From contig NZ_JAAFYZ010000108.1 of NCBI RefSeq assembly GCF_018274385.1, positions 1 through 32,920 on the forward strand: DNA of 32,920 nt. The letters run 5' to 3'. A program made the position numbers and the translations under genes. Positions 30,613-32,920 of this stretch are shown here, one piece after another (positions within the stretch are counted from its first letter, which is position 1; every line of letters begins with the position of its first letter). The notes under the pieces are model-generated. The model was not told the origin of the DNA and did no database searches. It saw only the letters and a program-made list of their open reading frames with translations. This DNA is from Catenulispora pinistramenti (lineage in GTDB: Bacteria > Actinomycetota > Actinomycetes > Streptomycetales > Catenulisporaceae).

Positions 30613-31369
30613 CCCGCGAATGGTCGCGGTTCCAGAAGTCCTTCCTTGCGGCGCGGAACCACTGGTAGCAACCGGCCAGCCACAGCCACCCGTTCTCGCC
30701 TATCAGGGCCCAGCGATCGTGCGCGTTGCTGTGGTCCAGCAGGGCCCAGGCGCCGACGGCCACGGCGAGCGCCGCCGCGAACGCCGTGCGCGGGCCGGGC
30801 AGGGCGCAGGCGACCAGGACCAGCGCGCAGACGACCGGCTCCGCGATCACGTGCCAGCCTTGCGCCGATACCGGGCCGTCTGTATTGGCGCGGAACGACA
30901 GGATCAGCGGGAAGGCCGCGGCCAGCAGCTTCAGTCGCATCAGGCGCAGTTGTGCGAAGGACGTATCGACGGAGAAGCCGCGGCGCTCGCAGATCGCCTT
31001 CAGCATTGCGACGAGGAGCTGGCCGTAGCAGAACAGGAACGCGGCAAGACCGGCGCGCGCCGCGTCGGTCGTCGTCCCGGCGTAGGTGAGGCCGCCGGGC
31101 AGGATCGCCCACATGGTCAGGGCGGCGACCCAGGCCGGCGTCGGGATCCACTCCACGCCGCGCCAGTAGGTCAGGGCTATGACGAGCAGCGGTGCGAGCG
31201 GAACCAGGATGCTGAACCAGCCCGCTCCGGTCAGCGCCGCGCCGAGCGTCGGGATCGCGGCCGCGGCCGACCAGAGGGCGAGGATGGTCCAGAAGGTGGC
31301 GTGGGGCCAGCGTTCGTGGAGCTTGTCCACGAGTTGTTCCAGGCCGTCGAAGAAGACGTCCAGCCACAT
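30602..31369 (-). CDS. Multi-pass membrane protein of unknown function
   Basis: The 255-residue protein has about seven hydrophobic segments (roughly residues 25-48, 52-70, 78-97, 104-126, 145-160, 172-192, 195-212) and no signal peptide. A basic loop between helices four and five (C-E-R-R-G-F, L-R-L-M-R-L-K) and a tryptophan-rich C-terminal part (W-L-W-L-A-G-C-Y-Q-W-F-R-A-A-R-K) are the only striking features. The N-terminus (M-W-L-D-V-F-F-D-G-L-E-Q-L-V-D-K-L-H) looks amphipathic. I do not recognise the family and see no transporter or enzyme motif. A G-rich site precedes the ATG at 31369. It diverges from the GST gene. Confidence 0.78.
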   Translation of the reverse strand: MWLDVFFDGLEQLVDKLHERWPHATFWTILALWSAAAAIPTLGAALTGAGWFSILVPLAPLLVIALTYWRGVEWIPTPAWVAALTMWAILPGGLTYAGTTTDAARAGLAAFLFCYGQLLVAMLKAICERRGFSVDTSFAQLRLMRLKLLAAAFPLILSFRANTDGPVSAQGWHVIAEPVVCALVLVACALPGPRTAFAAALAVAVGAWALLDHSNAHDRWALIGENGWLWLAGCYQWFRAARKDFWNRDHSRAGY

Positions 31370-31486
31370 GCCATGCCCCCCGGCTCTCGCTGTCTGCGAG
31401 GGAGGCTACCCCACCGACGCGGTGATCCTGCGTAGTCGCCGGGGCGCGTGGAGAATTGGACGGGAGCGAAGGGACCAGGATCCGAT

Positions 31487-32500
31487 ATGACCACCGCCCC
31501 ACGGGCTGCGAGCCCTGTTGATTTTGAGACTTATGGTGCTTACGGCGCTCCGAAGCCGGCTGTGGCGCCGACTCCGCCGCCGCCGACTCAGCCCCCTGCT
31601 TCAGCCGCCAAGCCGACGGGCCGCCCGGGTCCCGCCTTCCCCCACCGCGTCACCGCCGCCGACGCCGAACCCGGCCGCTACCACTTCTACGCGGCCAAGC
31701 CGTGCCCCTTCTGCCAGCGGAGCATGATCATCCGCGAGCTCAAGGGCCTCCAGGACGTGATCTCGGTGTCCGTCCTGGACCCGATGCGCGACGGCCGCGG
31801 CTGGGCCTTCCGCGAGGGACCGGGGTACGGCCTTGACGAGGTGAACGGCTTCGCACTGCTGCGCGAGGCCTACGAGGCCTCCGACCCCGACTTCGCGGGG
31901 CACGCATCCGCGCCGGCGCTGTGGGACCGCAAGGAAAACCGGATCGCCACCAACGACTTCCGCACGCTGGACCTCGACATCGCCACCTCCTTCGACCGCT
32001 GGGCCCGCAACGACGTCGACCTCTACCCCGAACCCCTGCGCCCGGAGATCGACGAACTCAACGAGTTCCTGTTCGAACGCGTCCACAACGGCCCCTACCG
32101 CTGCGGCTTCGCCCCATCACAGGACGCTTACGAACGCGAGGTGCGCGCGCTGTTCGAAGCCCTCGATGAGATGGAGCAGCGCCTGGCCACCCGCCGCTAC
32201 CTCTTCGGCGCCCAGCTGACCGTCTCCGACATCCGCCTGTTCGTCACCCTGGTCCGCTTCGACGCCGTCTACGCCACCCACTTCAAGGCCAACCTCCGCC
32301 GCATCACCGACTACCCGAACCTCTGGGCCTACGCCCGCGACCTCTACCAACGCCCCGCGTTCAGCAGCACCACGGACTTCGACCAGATCAAGCAGCACTA
32401 CTTCCGGACGCACACCTGGATCAACCCTTCGCAGCTGGTGCCGCTGGGGCCGGAGGCGGACTGGTCGGAGTTGGGCGATCGGGCTCATTCGGCGGGGTGA
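31487..32500 (+). CDS. Xi-class glutathione S-transferase (glutathionyl-hydroquinone reductase-like) with CPFC site
   Basis: The 337-residue protein matches the YqjG/ECM4 Xi class: R-Y-H-F-Y, L-K-G-L-Q-D-V-I-S-V-S-V-L-D-P, R-G-W-A-F-R-E-G-P-G-Y, L-D-E-V-N-G-F-A-L-L-R-E-A-Y and a C-terminal helical domain with L-F-G-A-Q-L-T-V-S-D-I-R-L-F-V-T-L-V-R-F-D. Xi enzymes reduce glutathionyl-hydroquinones via a C-P-W-A cysteine. Here the site is C73-P-F-C76, a dithiol pair as in glutaredoxins, and the usual V-N-N-E-S is A-T-N-D-F. The first 62 residues include a Pro/Ala-rich extension (21-50). Actinomycetes lack glutathione, so mycothiol is the likely thiol if any. AGGA lies eight bases before the ATG at 31487. 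It ends 12 bp from the convergent thioesterase-like gene. Confidence 0.88.
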   Translation: MTTAPRAASPVDFETYGAYGAPKPAVAPTPPPPTQPPASAAKPTGRPGPAFPHRVTAADAEPGRYHFYAAKPCPFCQRSMIIRELKGLQDVISVSVLDPMRDGRGWAFREGPGYGLDEVNGFALLREAYEASDPDFAGHASAPALWDRKENRIATNDFRTLDLDIATSFDRWARNDVDLYPEPLRPEIDELNEFLFERVHNGPYRCGFAPSQDAYEREVRALFEALDEMEQRLATRRYLFGAQLTVSDIRLFVTLVRFDAVYATHFKANLRRITDYPNLWAYARDLYQRPAFSSTTDFDQIKQHYFRTHTWINPSQLVPLGPEADWSELGDRAHSAG

Positions 32501-32512
32501 GAGAACCCGACC

Positions 32513-32920
32513 TCACCCCTTTCGGGCCTGCACCAGAAGCGGCTGGACCCCGGTCCCGACAGCGCCACTCGCATCATGCAGCTCCGCGACCGTGGCCCCG
32601 ATCCCGTCCCCGGCCAGCGAAGTGCGGGCGTCCAGCAGGATCCACTCGCCGACGGGGTGCCGGTGCAACGTCAGTTGCAGTGCCGTCGGTACGAACAGGA
32701 AGCGGTCCAGCGGCAGCTCGTTCGAGATGCCGTTCGCCGAGTCGGCGACCACCGCGAGGCGTTGCAGTGGCGTGGGCACCTCGCCGTCGATCAGCGGGAC
32801 GCGGACGCGGGTCCAGATCGCGGCCGGGCCCGGGTCGGCGCTGCTGCCGTGGACGGGGCGCCATTCGATGGCGGCGGGATAATGCCAGCTGGCGGGGAAG
32901 TCGGGGAACGGGGTGTCGGG
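32513..32920 (-). CDS. Thioesterase-like (double hotdog) protein, N-terminus beyond the window
   Basis: The frame is open from the right edge to the TGA at 32513-32515, about 135 residues. It reads W-R-P-V-H-G, then I-W-T-R-V-R-V-P-L-I-D-G-E-V-P-T-P-L-Q-R-L-A-V-V-A-D-S-A-N-G-I, which is the second hotdog half of actinobacterial thioesterase-family (TesB-like) proteins, and continues F-V-P-T-A-L-Q-L-T-L-H-R-H-P-V-G-E-W-I-L-L-D-A-R-T with the catalytic-side D-S and T-S-L positions, ending in P-L-L-V-Q. The enzymes hydrolyse acyl-CoA thioesters. The N-terminal half and start lie outside the window. Confidence 0.8.
   Translation of the reverse strand, partial: PDTPFPDFPASWHYPAAIEWRPVHGSSADPGPAAIWTRVRVPLIDGEVPTPLQRLAVVADSANGISNELPLDRFLFVPTALQLTLHRHPVGEWILLDARTSLAGDGIGATVAELHDASGAVGTGVQPLLVQARKG

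Overview
The window is GC-rich (about 70% by eye), with densely packed genes on both strands, frequent GTG starts and several apparently leaderless genes. Its gene families point to a filamentous or related actinomycete: a Streptomyces-type superoxide dismutase behind a Nur-like box, a CGNR/ABATE regulator, an N-terminal LuxR-type HTH fused to a STAND ATPase, FHA and WD40 Ser/Thr kinases, and a Xi-class GST in a lineage that normally uses mycothiol. I cannot name the species. No rRNA, tRNA, CRISPR array, insertion sequence or prophage was seen. No gene-free stretch exceeds 300 bases.

Layout. 1-6150: a secreted/membrane DUF2207 protein (C-terminus off the left edge), a CYTH-domain protein, an MgtC/SapB membrane protein, a large GH78 alpha-L-rhamnosidase and a GNAT acetyltransferase. 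6160-7524: an Fe/Mn-family superoxide dismutase diverging from a CGNR zinc-finger regulator, with a Nur-like palindrome between them. 7587-15629: a compact divergent signalling module. On the left arm a ClpA/C-like AAA+ unfoldase is coupled by an ATGA overlap to an FHA-zinc-ribbon-Ser/Thr kinase. On the right arm an unrecognised 202-residue protein overlaps a Ser/Thr kinase carrying two seven-bladed WD40 propellers. 15699-18874: a HAD phosphatase, a frameshifted small gene, an FMO-like flavoprotein and a MarR regulator. 18895-22372: MarR operators, a quinone-oxidoreductase-like gene, two convergent SnoaL/NTF2-like genes separated by a long hairpin, a second HAD hydrolase and pyroglutamyl peptidase. 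22428-26835: a 1086-residue helical-repeat protein and two VOC proteins, all on the minus strand with pcp. 26960-32920: the LuxR-STAND regulator, a RimJ-like GNAT, a multi-pass membrane protein, a Xi-class GST with a CPFC active site, and a thioesterase-like gene running off the right edge.

The most unexpected signal is not a protein. At seven gene ends a short tandem array (2-5 units of 8, 11, 12, 13/14, 14, 15 or 18 bp) begins at, or spans, the gene's own stop codon, so the stop is repeated in later units. In several cases the last coding bases look like a further diverged unit. The clearest is at the FHA-kinase gene: five 11-bp units, each starting with TGA and closing all three frames. 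An eighth array, of ten 7-bp units, lies just behind the marR stop. Fresh in-gene duplications (15 bp in the WD40 kinase, 27 bp x3 in the helical-repeat gene) suggest the same slippage-type process. I can name no described element class that matches these arrays.
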